From positions 186,001-250,000 of the forward strand of contig JASKOT010000014.1 in NCBI GenBank assembly GCA_032158125.1: 64,000 nt of DNA. The letters run 5' to 3'. Below, piece after piece: positions 44,359 to 56,413 of this stretch; position 1 is the stretch's first letter, and each line of letters opens with the position of its first letter. Made by a program: the position numbers and the translations under genes. The notes under the pieces are model-generated. The model saw only the letters and a program-made list of their open reading frames with translations. It did no database searches and was not told the DNA's origin. This DNA comes from Papiliotrema nemorosa. Its lineage: Eukaryota; Basidiomycota; Tremellomycetes; Tremellales; Rhynchogastremaceae.

Positions 44359-45818
44359 TCATATCGGCCCCTTTGGCTGGTATTGGCTCATTCGCCATCG
44401 GACATATTCCATAGGCAATATCCCTCCCCACCTGCCATTATCGTCCACTCGGGTCGCACGATACAACTCGCATCCGCGTTTCGGGACAAAGCTGAATCGC
44501 CAGACGACCGCTTCGGGCAGTTGTTCTTCGTCTCCCACGTATCGTGTAGGATCAGAAGGCAAGACATGTGAGAGCACCAGGTGAAGTACGTCGTGTAAAA
44601 AGTGAAGGCAAGGCGAGGGGTGCCAGATGGGATTACTCGTGGACGTGATACTGCCATCAGCTAGAACAGCGGCATTCTACTCACAATCTAGGGATGTCTT
44701 CGGTATGAAACCGTTTCAACGACCTGACCTCCCCGCTATCCGTCCGAAATCCAACTTCCACAGTCTGGATTGAGCTTCACCTTGTGTTGCACCTACCGGA
44801 ACGCCCAACAACCACGACTGCGCCCAATGCTTGAGCAATTTTCTGATGTCAGGCCACATGGATATGCCCGACTCACTTTTGAAAGATGATATCATTCCTC
44901 TCATTCTCAATCACCTTGTTCGTCTTGAGCTCCATACATTTCTCCAAACCCGGATGCGGTGTCCCTGGTTCAGCTACGATTAGCTGGAAGCGCTCAGTGA
45001 TCCCTCACCATCTATACAGTCCACCTCTCCACCTAGATACAATGGGATTTCGCCTATAGCAGACCTCACGACGCTTTCGTCAGTCACGCCTATGGCTTGC
45101 TCGAGACCCACTTGCACCACTATCATCAGTGCTGCCTGGAGCTCGATATTGCACCACGCACCTGGACATTCGTATCTACATTCCCAGACCACCCTTCTGG
45201 ATCTCCTTCCGACCGTTCTGATCCACTCGCAGGTATTGTCGAATATGATTCGAAAGCGTAGCCCATGTATGTCTGCCACGCCCATGAACTCTGATCTTTT
45301 TGCCTGAAATCAGCTCGGCTGGTGATACGACTTGCCTCTTTTGTCTGACATCTGGTGGATCGTGTAGCTCAATGTAGACGGACCCGTTGAGCGGTACAGC
45401 CGTCATTTCCCATCCGTCCCGTTCTTCAAAAGGGGCAGTCATGATCCTAGGATAAGCTAAGCCTTTGCGAACCATTCTGGATGCTGCACCTGGTGATCAT
45501 TCCCCTCCAAGTAACGATTCCTCCCCGTCTCTCTCCTCCTACCTTCTGCAAGACCTCACATAGCCCATCGAGATGTTCGTCTAGGTCTTCTCGCTCGATC
45601 TTGTTGTCGAAACCATGGTTCAAGTCACTACCAATCGGACAAGGCGAGTAATACGCCATGGAAGAATCGTCATGCCTGATCGACCTGTCTGGCTGATGAG
45701 AATATGTCGAGACGAGCGTTGGCTTGCGATAAGATGGACCAGGAGCGGTGAGCGATCTAGGAGGGAGAGGTAGGAAGATGTGTTGTGGAGGTGGTGCGCC
45801 TCTGGGCTGGAAAGACAT
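44359..45818 (-). CDS. RAI1: RAI1/DXO decapping nuclease
   Basis: Nine exons (45490-45818, 45336-45446, 45162-45303, 45112-45119, 45009-45073, 44877-44973, 44797-44842, 44685-44764, 44359-44650) encode 389 aa, the usual length. Family features: YDDSS-like [51 protein letters not shown], the catalytic GGEVDC and ELKTNK motifs, [10 protein letters not shown], and FHTEDIPR. Rai1 hydrolyses incomplete or non-canonical 5' caps and partners the Rat1 exonuclease. Intron 45304-45335 needs a GC donor (gcaagt) because the GT four bases downstream breaks the frame. Exon 45112-45119 is only 8 nt (codons WC plus two bases) and is needed to reach the VVRSAIGE...GGEVDC frame. It is divergent from the GDP-mannose transporter. 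Confidence 0.92.
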
Positions 45819-46170
45819 GACGGTCAAATGCGAATCGTAATAGTGGCTTGTAGGAAGCCTCTGTAGGGTCTAGCGGAGTATGCATACCACGCATGTAGGA
45901 TGTGCATGTCTCTGCTCTGTTTTTGATACCCATTGACAACTCGACAAACCTTGTATCGGTCGATAGGAGATACCGCAGAGTGAAGAGCCTGTTCCCCGTC
46001 GAAAGATATCACCCCCAACGCGTCGAGCTGGAACTTGACCCATTTTTAGCTTTCTCCCATCGACCAACCATCCCCGTCTCTTCTTCATCTCTTTACTCGT
46101 GGACTCGGACTGGTCGTCGATCCCTCTAGACATCTTCACACTGACTCACCATCGACGAACCAGTTCAAGC
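45819..46170. other. Divergent promoter region RAI1/GMT
   Basis: This 352-bp gap lies between divergent start codons. No TATA or repeat is evident; minus-strand frames through it are short. Confidence 0.35.
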
Positions 46171-47538
46171 ATGTCGAAAGCCAGCTTGTTCGCCCCGACA
46201 CCCGTGGGCTCACGCCCCACTTCCCCTCCGGCCTTTCTATCTGAAGAGGATAAAGACCGACAGGCACTCATGATGGGTCCGCTGGGTTCTCAACCCAAGG
46301 AGACTCCAGCAGCTCCACCCACACAGAACCAAGGTGAGTCCCGCATGAGGATCAGATCTGGAGGTGGTTTGTAGCTCATGTCAGTGTTGCCCATTTTGAA
46401 CTACTGTGCGGCTAGTATCATGATGACCGTCGTGAACAAATACGTCGTGTCAGGTCGAAACTTCACCATGACCTTCTTGTTGCTCGCTATACAATCTGGA
46501 GTGTGTGTCCTGGCTGTATGGTCGGTCAAGCGACTGGGAATGATCACCTGTGAGTGGGAATCTCGGGATGGTCCTGATGGTAGTTCGAGATTTCTCGGCC
46601 ACCGATGCCAAAGCTTGGTGGCCCATCTCTACTCTGCTCGTCGCTGTCATTTATACTGGATCGAAATCTCTCGTACGTTGAGCGTCTGGTCACAAGGGTC
46701 GTTCGCTGATTACAGCAATTCCTATCGATCCCCGTTTACACGTGAGACCGTGCACGAGTCTGAGCTGACTGAAGTATCTTTAAAAATCTCACCATCATCC
46801 TGATCGCGTATGGAGAAGTCATCATGTTCCAAGGCATGGTCACTGGCCTCACGCTCGTCTCCTTTGCGCTCATGGTCTGGTCGTCGATCATTGCCGCATG
46901 GGCCGACATCTCCTCCGCCTGGACCACTGCCGACTCGATCGATCAGACTACAGGTTTAGAACTCGCAGCCAAGCCCACCGTCGGTGGTGTCAACATTGGC
47001 TACATCTGGATGGCGCTCAATTGTCTCGCTTCTGCCGCTTATGTGAGTGCACCAGTACACGCCATCACTCCTCTGATGGCAGGTCCTGTTCATGCGAAAA
47101 CGAATCAAGGTGACCGGATTCAAAGATTGGGATTCGATGTTCTACAACAACCTCTTGTCCATCCCTGTTCTCGTCGTAGCCAGTATCATCATCGAGGACT
47201 GGGGATCTGAATCCCTCGCCCTCAATTTCCCCGCTTCGAACCGATTCATCCTTCTCTCCGCTATCGCCTTTTCTGGCGCAGCAGCAGTGTTCATCTCTTA
47301 CTCTACCGCTTGGTGTGTCCGAGTCTGCGGCTCGACAACGTACTCGATGGTTGGTGCGCTCAACAAATTGCCAGTGGCCGCTTCGGGCATGCTGTTCTTT
47401 GGTGACCCAGCGAGCTTTGGAAATGTGTCGGCGATTGGGGTGGGAGGATTGGCAGGGCTGGTGTATGCCGTTGCAAAGACCAACCAAGCAAAGGTCGATG
47501 CTGCGAATAAAGCAAAGCTGGGAGGTGGACGGGCGTAG
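46171..47538 (+). CDS. Golgi GDP-mannose transporter
   Basis: Exons 46171-46333, 46385-46549, 46584-46672, 46716-46741, 46775-47042 and 47083-47538 encode 388 aa, normal for Vrg4/Gmt proteins. A short hydrophilic N-tail leads into about ten hydrophobic helices. The two hallmark motifs are FYNNLLSIP and GALNKLPVA, the latter being the GDP-mannose-binding signature. The carrier exchanges cytosolic GDP-mannose for Golgi GMP and so feeds enzymes such as the Och1-like GT32 protein encoded at 21692-23332. One exon (46716-46741) is 26 nt. Cryptococcus species have two paralogues (Gmt1, Gmt2); which one this is cannot be told here. Confidence 0.94.
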
Positions 47539-47730
47539 AGTACAGCGCTGCTCGATGGGTTGCGATTATCCGTGATAGATGATCGACCCGAATTTTTGAC
47601 GATAGATATGCACCTGGGATACGTCCGATTCTCATAGTCTAGCCTAGAGAAATGCTCAAAGCGTAGTCAAATGCAACATTGCTTTCTTGCATGGTATCTA
47701 AATGCTGGGTATCTTGGTACACTTTCCTCT

Positions 47731-48481
47731 CTACTCCTCTACAAACTCGAGGTATGACTCGTCGCCCTCGTCTACACCTTCATCGACACTAGGCGCTTTA
47801 CTCTGGTCCCCATCTACTTGCTCATCCCCATCTCTTGGCACAATATCGATGAGAAAGTCAAACATGTCGGAATGAGCGATTGCCGCTGCCACGTCTGATT
47901 TCTGCAACGTCCTCCTTTTGTGCGACTCGGCGACCAGCCACGCTCGACATGTGAGTTCGGATATGAAGACTGATATGAGCTTTCAACAATTCTGGAACCC
48001 ACCTTCGCAAGCTTTGGAAAACATGATCGGAACTTCAGCCGAGATCATCTGTAATCAGAACCCGGAATCATAAAGCCAAGAGGGGTCCACTCACCTTGAC
48101 CTCTTCATCGCTCTTCATGACTTTTTTGATCCTCGCCAAAGGTAGCGACACGTTGACCTTTCCATCTTGCTCTTCCCTCTCTACTATATCCATCTGTCTC
48201 GTCCAGAACTTTTCTAGGAAATCGTTCAGTTCCTGATGAGGCTCTACGAACGGTCCCCCATTTATCGGCGGTCTAGAGACGTCATGCGTCGATTCAGAGG
48301 ATGGACTGGAGGCGAAAGAAGGTTGAGCAGAGGGGTAGGCGTAGTCTGCGTGTTGTGCGTGGTGAGAAGGCCCAGCTTGGTTTTGGTCCCCTTGACCGTG
48401 AGGAACAGGTGTTCGACCTTGAGTTTGGGCTTGAGTGTAGTTCTGATTCGGATAGGCGTATCCTCCTGGTAGATTGAACAT
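47731..48481 (-). CDS. HAP5: CCAAT-binding factor subunit Hap5/NF-YC
   Basis: Exons 48095-48481, 48003-48048 and 47731-47969 encode 223 aa. The N-terminal half is Gln/Pro/Ser-rich. The histone-fold core spans about residues 85-185: [76 protein letters not shown]. This is the NF-YC signature. The subunit dimerises with Hap3, recruits Hap2, and binds CCAAT boxes to control respiration, iron and nitrogen genes. An acidic tail ends the protein ([13 protein letters not shown]). It is divergent from ALG9 with 223 bp between start codons. Confidence 0.95.
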
Positions 48482-48704
48482 GATAAGTCCTATTGAGGAC
48501 TTGAATGCTCGAGATGGATCGTGTCAATATACGCACAGGTCAGGTCACGGCCGATTGTGTGGACCCACGGCGTTTAAATATCCGACCCCGGATCCGAGAA
48601 GTACATCACGTGTCAAGGCTTAAGTGGGCGCGACTTGCTTCTACGTCGCCTCGGGTATTTGTAAGGACGAAATTCACCCCACGGCAGTACAGAAACCTAC
48701 AAAG

Positions 48705-50984
48705 ATGGCATTACCAGGTACAGAGACTGTCAGATTCCGACGACCGACGTCCGGACCCAATGCTGTAGCTGCGAAAAAGGTCGTAGAGGAGAAGGACCAA
48801 TTTGGGTCTTTGGCACCTCAAGGATGGAAAAAGCGACACCAAGGGTTGCTACAGGACAAACTCGGACGGTGAGGTTGGACTTCGTCTTTCACTGATGACA
48901 GTGCAGAGCGAGGTCCGATGGTCCCGTCCTTATCCGTGGCTATCCGTATGTTGGCTTTGATCAGGACGGCCGGTGCGATGTATAGCATCATATCCGACTG
49001 TGACGAGGGTGAGCTGCCGCAAACAGGCATGCAGGGTCGTTAGCTCATTGGCAGTATTCAACTTCTGGGAACCATTGCATTACTTTCAACATAATGTGGG
49101 GTTCCAGACGTGGGAGCTGTCACCAGAATTTGCCATTCGAAGCTGGTCTTACATCCTCCTCCATTGGCCTCTGGCGGCTCTCGGTCCCAAGCTCTTGCGT
49201 CTGGGCAAGGTAAGATGACTGCACTATAAGAAGTTCATGGTAGCGACAACAATTCTTCGCTTTGCGGATCCTCCTTGGCTTCATCTCGACTTTCTGCGAG
49301 GCCAAATTCTATCGCGCGGTAGTCGAAACTGTCAACGAGCGAGTGGGCCGATATGCCCTCTTTTCCCTTCTCCTCTCGGCAGGCATGTGGAGCTCTAGCA
49401 CAGGTAAGACCCCTCTTACAGGACATTGCTGACTGTAGCGTTCCTCCCCTCCACCTTTTCAATGTACACGACTATGCTTGCCGCTTCATTCTGGTTCCAT
49501 CCTGCCACCTCCACTCCAACCGGTATTCAACGAGCCAAGCGAGCGACCCTTTGTTTCGCTGCCGGCGCCATCATTGGTTGGCCGTTCACCGCGGTTTTGG
49601 GGGTACCTTTTGTCCTTGAGCAGCTGTTCACTACTGGAGGTGAAATTGCGACCGGTGAAGCACGACTTGCATTGCGAAATAAGAGGATCCAAACGATGAG
49701 CAAAGCTATCGTCCAAGCTGCTCTGCTGGCGGTGAGTCGCAATGTAGGCGGTGCTAATTCAAGGTCCCAGTGTTCCTTGTAGATGCCTGGGCATACGGTC
49801 GGACGACCTTCCCCATGCTCAATATCATCCGGTACAACCTCTTCTCTGACCACGGCGCCAACCTCTACGGCACATCCCCACCCTCGTTCTACTTTGCCAA
49901 CCTTTTCCTCAACTTCAACTTCCTCTTACCCTTTGCCCTTCTTTCACTTCCTCTCCTCGCCGGTACCTACTTTGTCGATCGGCGACGGTTGGGTAAGACT
50001 CAACAGTCCCCCGCCCCTGGTGAGACCTCGCCGTACACTCTCCTGGCGACCCGATTGGCGCCATTCTACCTGTGGCTAGTCATCTTGACCCTTCAATCCC
50101 ACAAGGAAGAGCGATTCGCCTACCCTCTTTACCCCCTTCTCTGCTTCAACGCAGCGGTTGGAGTGTATCTGGTAAAAGGCTTGATGGAGAATGTCTACAT
50201 CAAGCTCACCGCCTCCCCGTACAAGGCCTCGCGATCCAACATCTTTTCCAACTTTGCCCTCTTTGCGATCTTGGTCCCAGGAATCATCTCTCTCGCCAGG
50301 ATCTTTGCCCTCCATCAGTATTACCACGCGCCCTTTGAAGTCGTTCATCATTTCCAATACAACACTGTCCCTGAAATCCTCACCTCTCTTGGATACTCGC
50401 CCAAACCCCTCCCGGCCAACTACAAGCCTTACAACAACGAGATTCCCACCCCAGAGTGGGACTTTACCCCGCTACAACACTTGGAAAATCCTATCACTCT
50501 GTGTTACGGGACAGAATGGCATCGATACCCGGGCAGTCACCTCGTTCCGTCCGGTATCGATGTGCAGTTTATTCAAACAGAATTTTCAGGTATGATGCCT
50601 CGCAAGTGGGAGTCTAGCCCCGAAGCCATCTCTCAATGGCCACGGTCCGAAACCAAGATAGTTAGAAAGGGTCGATTCAACGGAGAAAACAAGCCATCTT
50701 CCGAGCCGGGCACTTTCGTGAGTCTCAAAAGCGCATCATGTCGCTGATAGCAGGTCAAGCCTGAACAATGCGACTACCTCGTTGCCTTGCATCTCCCTTC
50801 GCACGCTCCTACACCGCTTGAACCGGATTGGGCGTCCAAGCCAGAGTGGCAGAGAGAGTTTTGCACCACATTCCTCGATGCTGCATCTAGCAAGTGGTGG
50901 GCGCGATTGTTGTGGTTGCCAGGGGGGGTCCTTGAGGAGAACAGGACATATGGCGAGTATTGCCTGTTGAAACGTAAAGTGTGA
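48705..50984 (+). CDS. ALG9: ALG9 alpha-1,2-mannosyltransferase (GT22)
   Basis: Exons 48705-48868, 48902-49008, 49055-49209, 49244-49403, 49439-49731, 49764-50717 and 50754-50984 encode 687 aa. The GT22 signature SDCDEVFNFWEPLHYF near residue 85 marks the luminal catalytic loop. Further family motifs are FQTWELSPEFAIRSWSY, ILRFA-like ALRILLG, GWPFTAVLGVPF, NIIRYN, and SHKEERFAYPLYPLL. Multiple hydrophobic helices fit an ER polytopic protein. Alg9 adds the seventh and ninth mannoses to the dolichol-linked N-glycan precursor. Intron 48869-48901 fits only with the first CAG (gatgacag); the next CAG, 5 nt on, breaks the frame. Confidence 0.94.
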
Positions 50985-51662
50985 TCGTCGTAGAGTGGAT
51001 TGCGACTTTTGCGAATTATGCATCGTGAACAGGTGCGACGACTTGTTTCTATTCCGAGTCAGTCTGGATCATGAAAATCAAAGATCCATGATAGAAACTA
51101 CGCGGTACTCGCAGCTTTTAGTGCACTCGTCTCTACAAAGCGCATCGCTTGCCATTATGCATCTCCCCTGTTCGTTCTCCACTGGACCCAGAGGCTGTGC
51201 CAAGGTGAATTGCCGAGGGTGCGCAGTTCTGGGCGTGAAGAGAGAGGGGCAAGGGGGGGATCTCGCCACCCGGTATTTGCCACCCACCCAAATTCAATAA
51301 TATTCTTGCGGCGCAGTGACGCAGCACACCCCAGGGGAGGGGGAGGGGGGCAGACATCATCATCATCGCCCTCGTCGCTCGTCGATGGTGTAGGGAGAGG
51401 GTGCAAGAAAAAAGTATATATGTATACAGACCTCCAAGTCTGGTCTTTGTACCATTAACACCCACTTGCGTCGATATCTTTTCCCAGCAACGACGATCAA
51501 GTCCCAACTGAAACGTCCCACTTGGTGACTCTCCCCCTTTGCCGAACTCAATCAAACACAAAAACACCGCTTCCATACCATCCTCTTGGCCACGCACTTG
51601 GCACAATCCATCTTACCTCTTCATCCCAACCCTCCATCTTGTACTTTCACCATCTATCCATC
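50985..51662. other. Intergenic region ALG9/aspartic protease
   Basis: This 678-bp gap holds the ALG9 3' UTR and the aspartic protease promoter. A TATA-like string (tatatatgtata) starts at 51415, about 240 bp from the start codon, and the leader is CT/CA-rich. Frames on both strands in 51078-51606 have no family resemblance. Confidence 0.4.
51415..51426 (+). promoter_or_regulatory. TATA-like element upstream of aspartic protease
   Basis: tatatatgtata on the plus strand, followed by a pyrimidine-rich leader. Confidence 0.4.
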
Positions 51663-53331
51663 ATGTATTCGCTCCAGCTAGTCGCTCTCCTCACTCTCCT
51701 CTGTCATTCCTCCGCAGTCGTCATTCGCCCACCGTCATTACCTTTCACTGGCAAAAATGTCGTTCGATCCGTAGAACACGATTCCGGAGTCCGGATACCA
51801 CTCTCAATACATAATTCTCAGCAATACAGCGATGATCTGGAAGTCAGACAAGAGTGGTTGAAAGCTCAAGGAAGGGGACTGCGCAGTAAATATGCGAGAC
51901 ATTTGGGAGAAGAAGGTCGGAAACTCGTCGAGAGGGATAACAGGGAGAGACTGGCCAAAAGGGCCTCGGGGTCCGTCACGTAGGCTCATCCACCTTTTCT
52001 GGAATTATAGTGCTGATCAAGCAGGTTGACAGATGTGGGCACAGACGCTAGTTATTCTGGTCAAGTCAGTATAGGGTGAGTCGCACAGCTGCGTATTTAC
52101 GACCGATGACTCATCCTCAGCACACCGGCGCAAAACTTCTTCCTCATCTTTGATACTGGTTCTGCCGATCTTTGGGTCGCCGGAACAGAGTGCACATCAT
52201 CTTCTTGCCGGTCTACAAACCGATACGACGCCTCGTCCTCTTCCACCGCTTCTTCCACCGGCATCCCCTTCCAGATCACCTATGGATCCGGCGCAGCAGC
52301 TGGGATTGAGATCAAGGATACAGTCACCATTGCCGGTTTCACCGTTTCTCAGCAGGAATTCGCCGATGTGAACCAGACTTCGGCCAACATCATCGGTTAT
52401 CCTCTCTCGGGTATCTTTGGGCTCGCTTTCGAATCGATTGCGCAGACGCAAACACTACCACTATGGGAGGCTGTCATGCAGAGTGGACAAGTCACCGAAC
52501 AGGCCATGGGCTTCTTCTTGAAGCGATACAGGGGCGACGCATCGGCTTCTACGATTGAAAGCGATGGAGGAGAGTTCTCGCTCGGCTCGTTGGATACGTC
52601 CAAGTACACTGGCGATATCAACTATGTCTCCATTTCTTCAAGCGATACTGACTACTGGCGAATCCCCACCGAGGCTGTGACCATCAACGGCAACCTCATC
52701 AGCGGTGTCGTAAGTTTCTACCCTCCTCTTCATGCCTTGTACTGACAACTAGACCAACCGAGAATCAGCCATCGACACTGGAACGACCCTCATTGGTGGT
52801 CCATCTTCCGACATTCAGGCCATCTACGCTCAGATCTCCGGCGCCGAAGCCATGTCCCAGTCATCAGGATACGAAGGTTACTGGCAATATCCTTGCTCTA
52901 CCAATATCAACGCTACATTGCAATACGGTGGTCTCGCATACAGCATCTCCAATGCCGATTTCAACCTCGGTCCATTCACCTCGGACCAATCAATGTGTAC
53001 CGGTGCTTTCTTTGAGATGGACTTGCCCTCGAGCTCGCCTATCAGCTGGATTGTCGGTGCTAGTTTCTTGAAAAACGTCTACTCGGTCTTCCGATACAAT
53101 CCCCTCGCCATTGGTTTTGCTCAATTGAGCGGAACGGCCCAGAGTGTGTCCAACGGAACCAGCGTTTCGGGTTCGAGCACAAACTCTACCGGTACCGGAG
53201 GTACATCAGGGTCAGGATCAGGTAGTGGAAGTGGAGGTACCTCTAGCTCTGGGGCCGGACACGGCGCAGTGGCCTGTATGGGTGCTATCGCTCTTGGATC
53301 GGTGGGCGCCATCGCCGCCGCCTTTTTGTAG
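51663..53331 (+). CDS. Secreted/GPI-anchored aspartic protease (A1)
   Basis: Exons 51663-51979, 52025-52075, 52121-52709 and 52753-53331 encode 511 aa. A signal peptide (about residues 1-19) is followed by a roughly 85-residue propeptide ending in a dibasic AKR. The mature part starts just before TDVGTDASYSGQVSIGTP. Both pepsin-type active sites are intact: Asp134 in FDTGSADLW and Asp327 in AIDTGTTLI, with the flap Tyr in ITYGSGAAAG. A Ser/Thr/Gly-rich stalk and a final hydrophobic tail (IALGSVGAIAAAFL) suggest a GPI anchor at the plasma membrane or wall. Such fungal yapsin- or CtsD-like proteases process cell-surface proteins. It converges on NSE3. Confidence 0.93.
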
Positions 53332-53511
53332 TAGACGACGCGATAGAGCTCTTGTCAGAGACGAACATCAAGTCGAGGTCATGTATGTAGTATATAGCAC
53401 AACATATCTCTATAGTGAATGCATCTACTCGTGTAGTGGGTGAACATATGTCTTCTCTGCCCTGAGTCTGCAGAGCACAGCATTCTCTCTGATGATGCAT
53501 ATGCCCATATG

Positions 53512-54852
53512 TCACGTCTGCAATTCGCTCCCTGCAGCTTTGGCAATATCGCTCCGCAACCTCTTCTTCTTCGCTTCAATCTCTGCAGCGATATTCCTTT
53601 TCTCTCTTCGACTACGTCCGCCCTCTTCCTCTGCAAGATCTTCTTCGTCCTCCTCTCCTGCCATGAATCTACCATCAGCCTTTGCATCGTTTACGGGGCA
53701 AATATGGACTTACATGGCCTCGATGAAAGCTGCGGCTGCCTCTTCGCTGAATTCAGCTTCTCGACTACCCCATCTCCACTCTATGACTGATCCTTCTTCT
53801 TGACCGTTTGGGCCCATGATTTTGGCCTTTTCCAGGTAAAGCTGTTTGGCGAGTAGCTCGAGGTATTTGTCCAAGGTCATGGTGGGTTCTTTGTTGTCGG
53901 TAGAGTTGTAGGGTAGGATCGTGTCTCTCTCCAGATTCAACCGACGCAGCAATGCGTGCAAATGGTCTGACGTCAGCCCAGAAGCAGAGGGCCACTCACC
54001 GTCCTGGATGACCCTTCCTGAGCACAACACCAGACTCAGGATGACCGTACGTATACCCATCAAAGCGATATGTCCCGAATTGGTTGCATCTCCTTTCTCC
54101 CACCTCAACAACGCCCCCGAGTCTGGACGATCGTCGTCTTCTCTGTACTCATCGGGCTCATATTCGATATGAGGAAGCGGTCTCGGATCGTTCATCATTT
54201 CCACCAATTCCATAGGCAGAATCGAGCGAAGGATATAAGTATTTGATTTGGCTATCATCAGTTGGGCATTTTTGACAATGGGCGAGCTCACCTGCCCTCT
54301 TCTCGGTGGAAGGTTGAGTTTCTTCCTCTTGTCCATCTTGAGCATCGACCTGGACATTGCTGGCTCTTCCTTTCCCCTTTTGAGTCTGAGCCAACGTTTC
54401 ACCCGCTAGACCAATCTTGTGTTTGGCCCTTAGTTCCACAATCTCCATCCCGAACACATCGCGTAGGCGCGTGTTAGCCACAGAAAGGACTTTGTTGAAT
54501 GATCGGCCATGTGAGGGAAAGGCTATCATCAGGATTGACAACCGTGTCGATGTGGGAGGGCTCACCGGCTGCTACAATGTTCCCCCGGTTCATCGTCTTC
54601 TTCTTGTACTCCATAAACAGGGCGTATCGGATCACTTGGGAAGCCATAGCTTCGATCTCCTACAGATTAGCTGTACGACCAAGCTGTTTGTGAACTACCA
54701 CGTACCTTGTCAGACGATCCACCCTGCGTCGCAGCATCCTCTACCCGATCTGCATACTCCCCTTCAGACTCATCATCCGATACGGAGACTTCTCTCCTTC
54801 TTCCACTGCCTGTGGCTTGAGACTGGGTGGCTTCCGATCGTCTGGGTGCCAT
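53512..54852 (-). CDS. NSE3: SMC5-6 complex subunit Nse3 (MAGE domain)
   Basis: Exons 54706-54852, 54566-54659, 54292-54522, 54000-54251, 53714-53966 and 53512-53668 encode 377 aa. The MAGE homology domain is in two blocks: MASQVIRYALFMEYKKKTMNRGNI with VLSVANTRLRDVFGMEIVEL, and TYILRSILP...HIALMGIRTVILSLVLCSGRVI...LHALLRRL, followed by TMTLDKYLELLAKQLYLEK and IEWRWGSREAEF. Nse3 binds DNA and pairs with Nse1 and Nse4 in the SMC5-6 complex for repair of stalled forks. The last exon is an acidic then basic tail rather than a domain. It is divergent from RRP42 with 211 bp between starts. Confidence 0.9.
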
Positions 54853-54960
54853 ATGGTTTGGTTGCACACTGTGCAGATCAGAGGGAGCCGAGACGCGTCA
54901 AAAGGTTGAGGTGATCAATGTTCATGTTTCAGATTTGACCACTTTCCCACGGTGCACACC

Positions 54961-54970
54961 GGGGGGGGGG
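54961..54970. repeat. Poly-G tract (10 nt)
   Basis: A run of ten G in the NSE3/RRP42 divergent promoter, about 95 bp before the RRP42 start codon. Confidence 0.7.
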
Positions 54971-55063
54971 ACTCACTTTCATCGATCTCCTCGACTTTCT
55001 AAACCACCTATTCATCCACTTGATACCCCGTCGACAGTTTGTCACCACCCCGAGGAACCCAAA

Positions 55064-56173
55064 ATGGCGACGGTATCACCCTCCGAGAGATCCTACATCA
55101 TCACGGGTCTCTCGCACCCCACGCAACCTACACGTTTGGATAACCGACCATTACTCTCCCCTCGACCCATTCAAATCTCTTACGGCGACGCACCTCAAGC
55201 TTCCGGTTCCGCCCGGGTAGTCTTGGGAGAGGGAACGGAAGTGATAGCCGGGATCAGACTAGAAGTCGTCGATGTCGACCCCAGCTCCAAAGGGAAAGGT
55301 AAAGAAGGCTGGAGATCGACCGTCGAGGTGGATGTGTGAGTGGATGTGTGTGGCTCAGCTAAAGGCTTAGTACCCCACAGGCTTATCCTCAATTGAACAA
55401 TTCAGCTTTGCAGCATTTATCTCTCATTTACGCTTCCATAATCCAAGACCACTTTGTACCCTCCATCCCTGCACTTCCAATCTTACCCCCTACAAAGTGA
55501 GCTACACCACCTCACCCGGGAACAACAAGCTCAGAGCAGATACTTTGTCCCCCAGATCCAACTCACTCTCCTCTCTGCCACATCCGGAAACCCTCTTACC
55601 GCACTGACCATCGCTATCCGAGCCGCGTTGGCCGATCTGAAAATCCCCAAAACGAAGAGGATAGGATGGGAAGGATCGGAGAATACACTGGAAATGGGTG
55701 AAGGGGATTTATCAGGGATCAAAGCAGCTTTGAAACTTGGTAAAGGGGGCAACAATGCCAAACAAGCGAGAAAAGTCAGAGGAGGTGATGATTGGGATCT
55801 GGATTTGGAAGGTGATGGAGTGGAGAGTTTACAAGGGAGAGAAGATTTGCCTGTCCTCGTGACGCTCAACTTGGTTAGTTCCCCGCTTATAGTGGAACCT
55901 GACGTGCTAGGTACCTGGAAGTGAAGCCGTCTTCATCGATGCGACACCGCAGGAGGACGCCGCGTGTCCAGACAAGGTGCATCTGTTCTTTACTGCTTCA
56001 GGCAAGGTGTGCGGGATCAGAACAGAAGGTACAGAGGGTCTGGACGAGAAAAGGATACGTCCGTTGTTACTCGTCAGTTGTTCCTTCGGCGATGAATCGA
56101 GCTGACGACTCAGGAGGGCAAGAGGATAGCGCAGGAATTGACACAATCTCTCAATGCCCAACTCCCAGCTTAG
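55064..56173 (+). CDS. RRP42: Exosome core subunit Rrp42
   Basis: Exons 55064-55335, 55371-55496, 55540-55873, 55911-56072 and 56114-56173 encode 317 aa. RNase PH-like fold of the exosome ring: RLDNRPLLSPRPIQISYGDAPQASGSARVVLGEGTEVIAGIRLEV at the N-terminus, VDVTPQAYPQLNNSALQHLS, YFVPQIQLTLLS, ALTIAIRAALADLKIP, and a C-terminal LPVLVTLNLV...VHLFFTASGKVCGI. The subunit is structural in the nine-subunit exosome that degrades and processes RNA. Intron 55336-55370 fits with the TAG acceptor; using the later CAG breaks the frame. An Asp/Gly-rich insertion lies near residues 200-225. Rrp42 rather than Rrp43/Rrp45 is favoured by the N-terminal motif. Confidence 0.85.
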
Positions 56174-56413
56174 GTGTACGAGGTATCGCGATAGATGCAT
56201 TTCTCGAGATATCCCAAAATCTCACAAAAGAAATGCCACGATCCCAACTACTCGCTCTGCCCTCTCAAAGCGCAGATCGTCACATCATACATAAAAGCTA
56301 ACAACGGATCATACAGATAATGTATAAAATAAAAAAAGGCCGTAAGGTACATGACAAGTCCAAAATAACAGAATCAAATCATCAAAGTCATCGGGTCATC
56401 CTACCCATCCCAC

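Noticed and set aside
45332..45335. GT donor (gtcgta) for RAI1 intron 2 instead of GC
   Set aside because: It shifts the frame and loses the [11 protein letters not shown] motif; the GC donor four bases upstream restores it.
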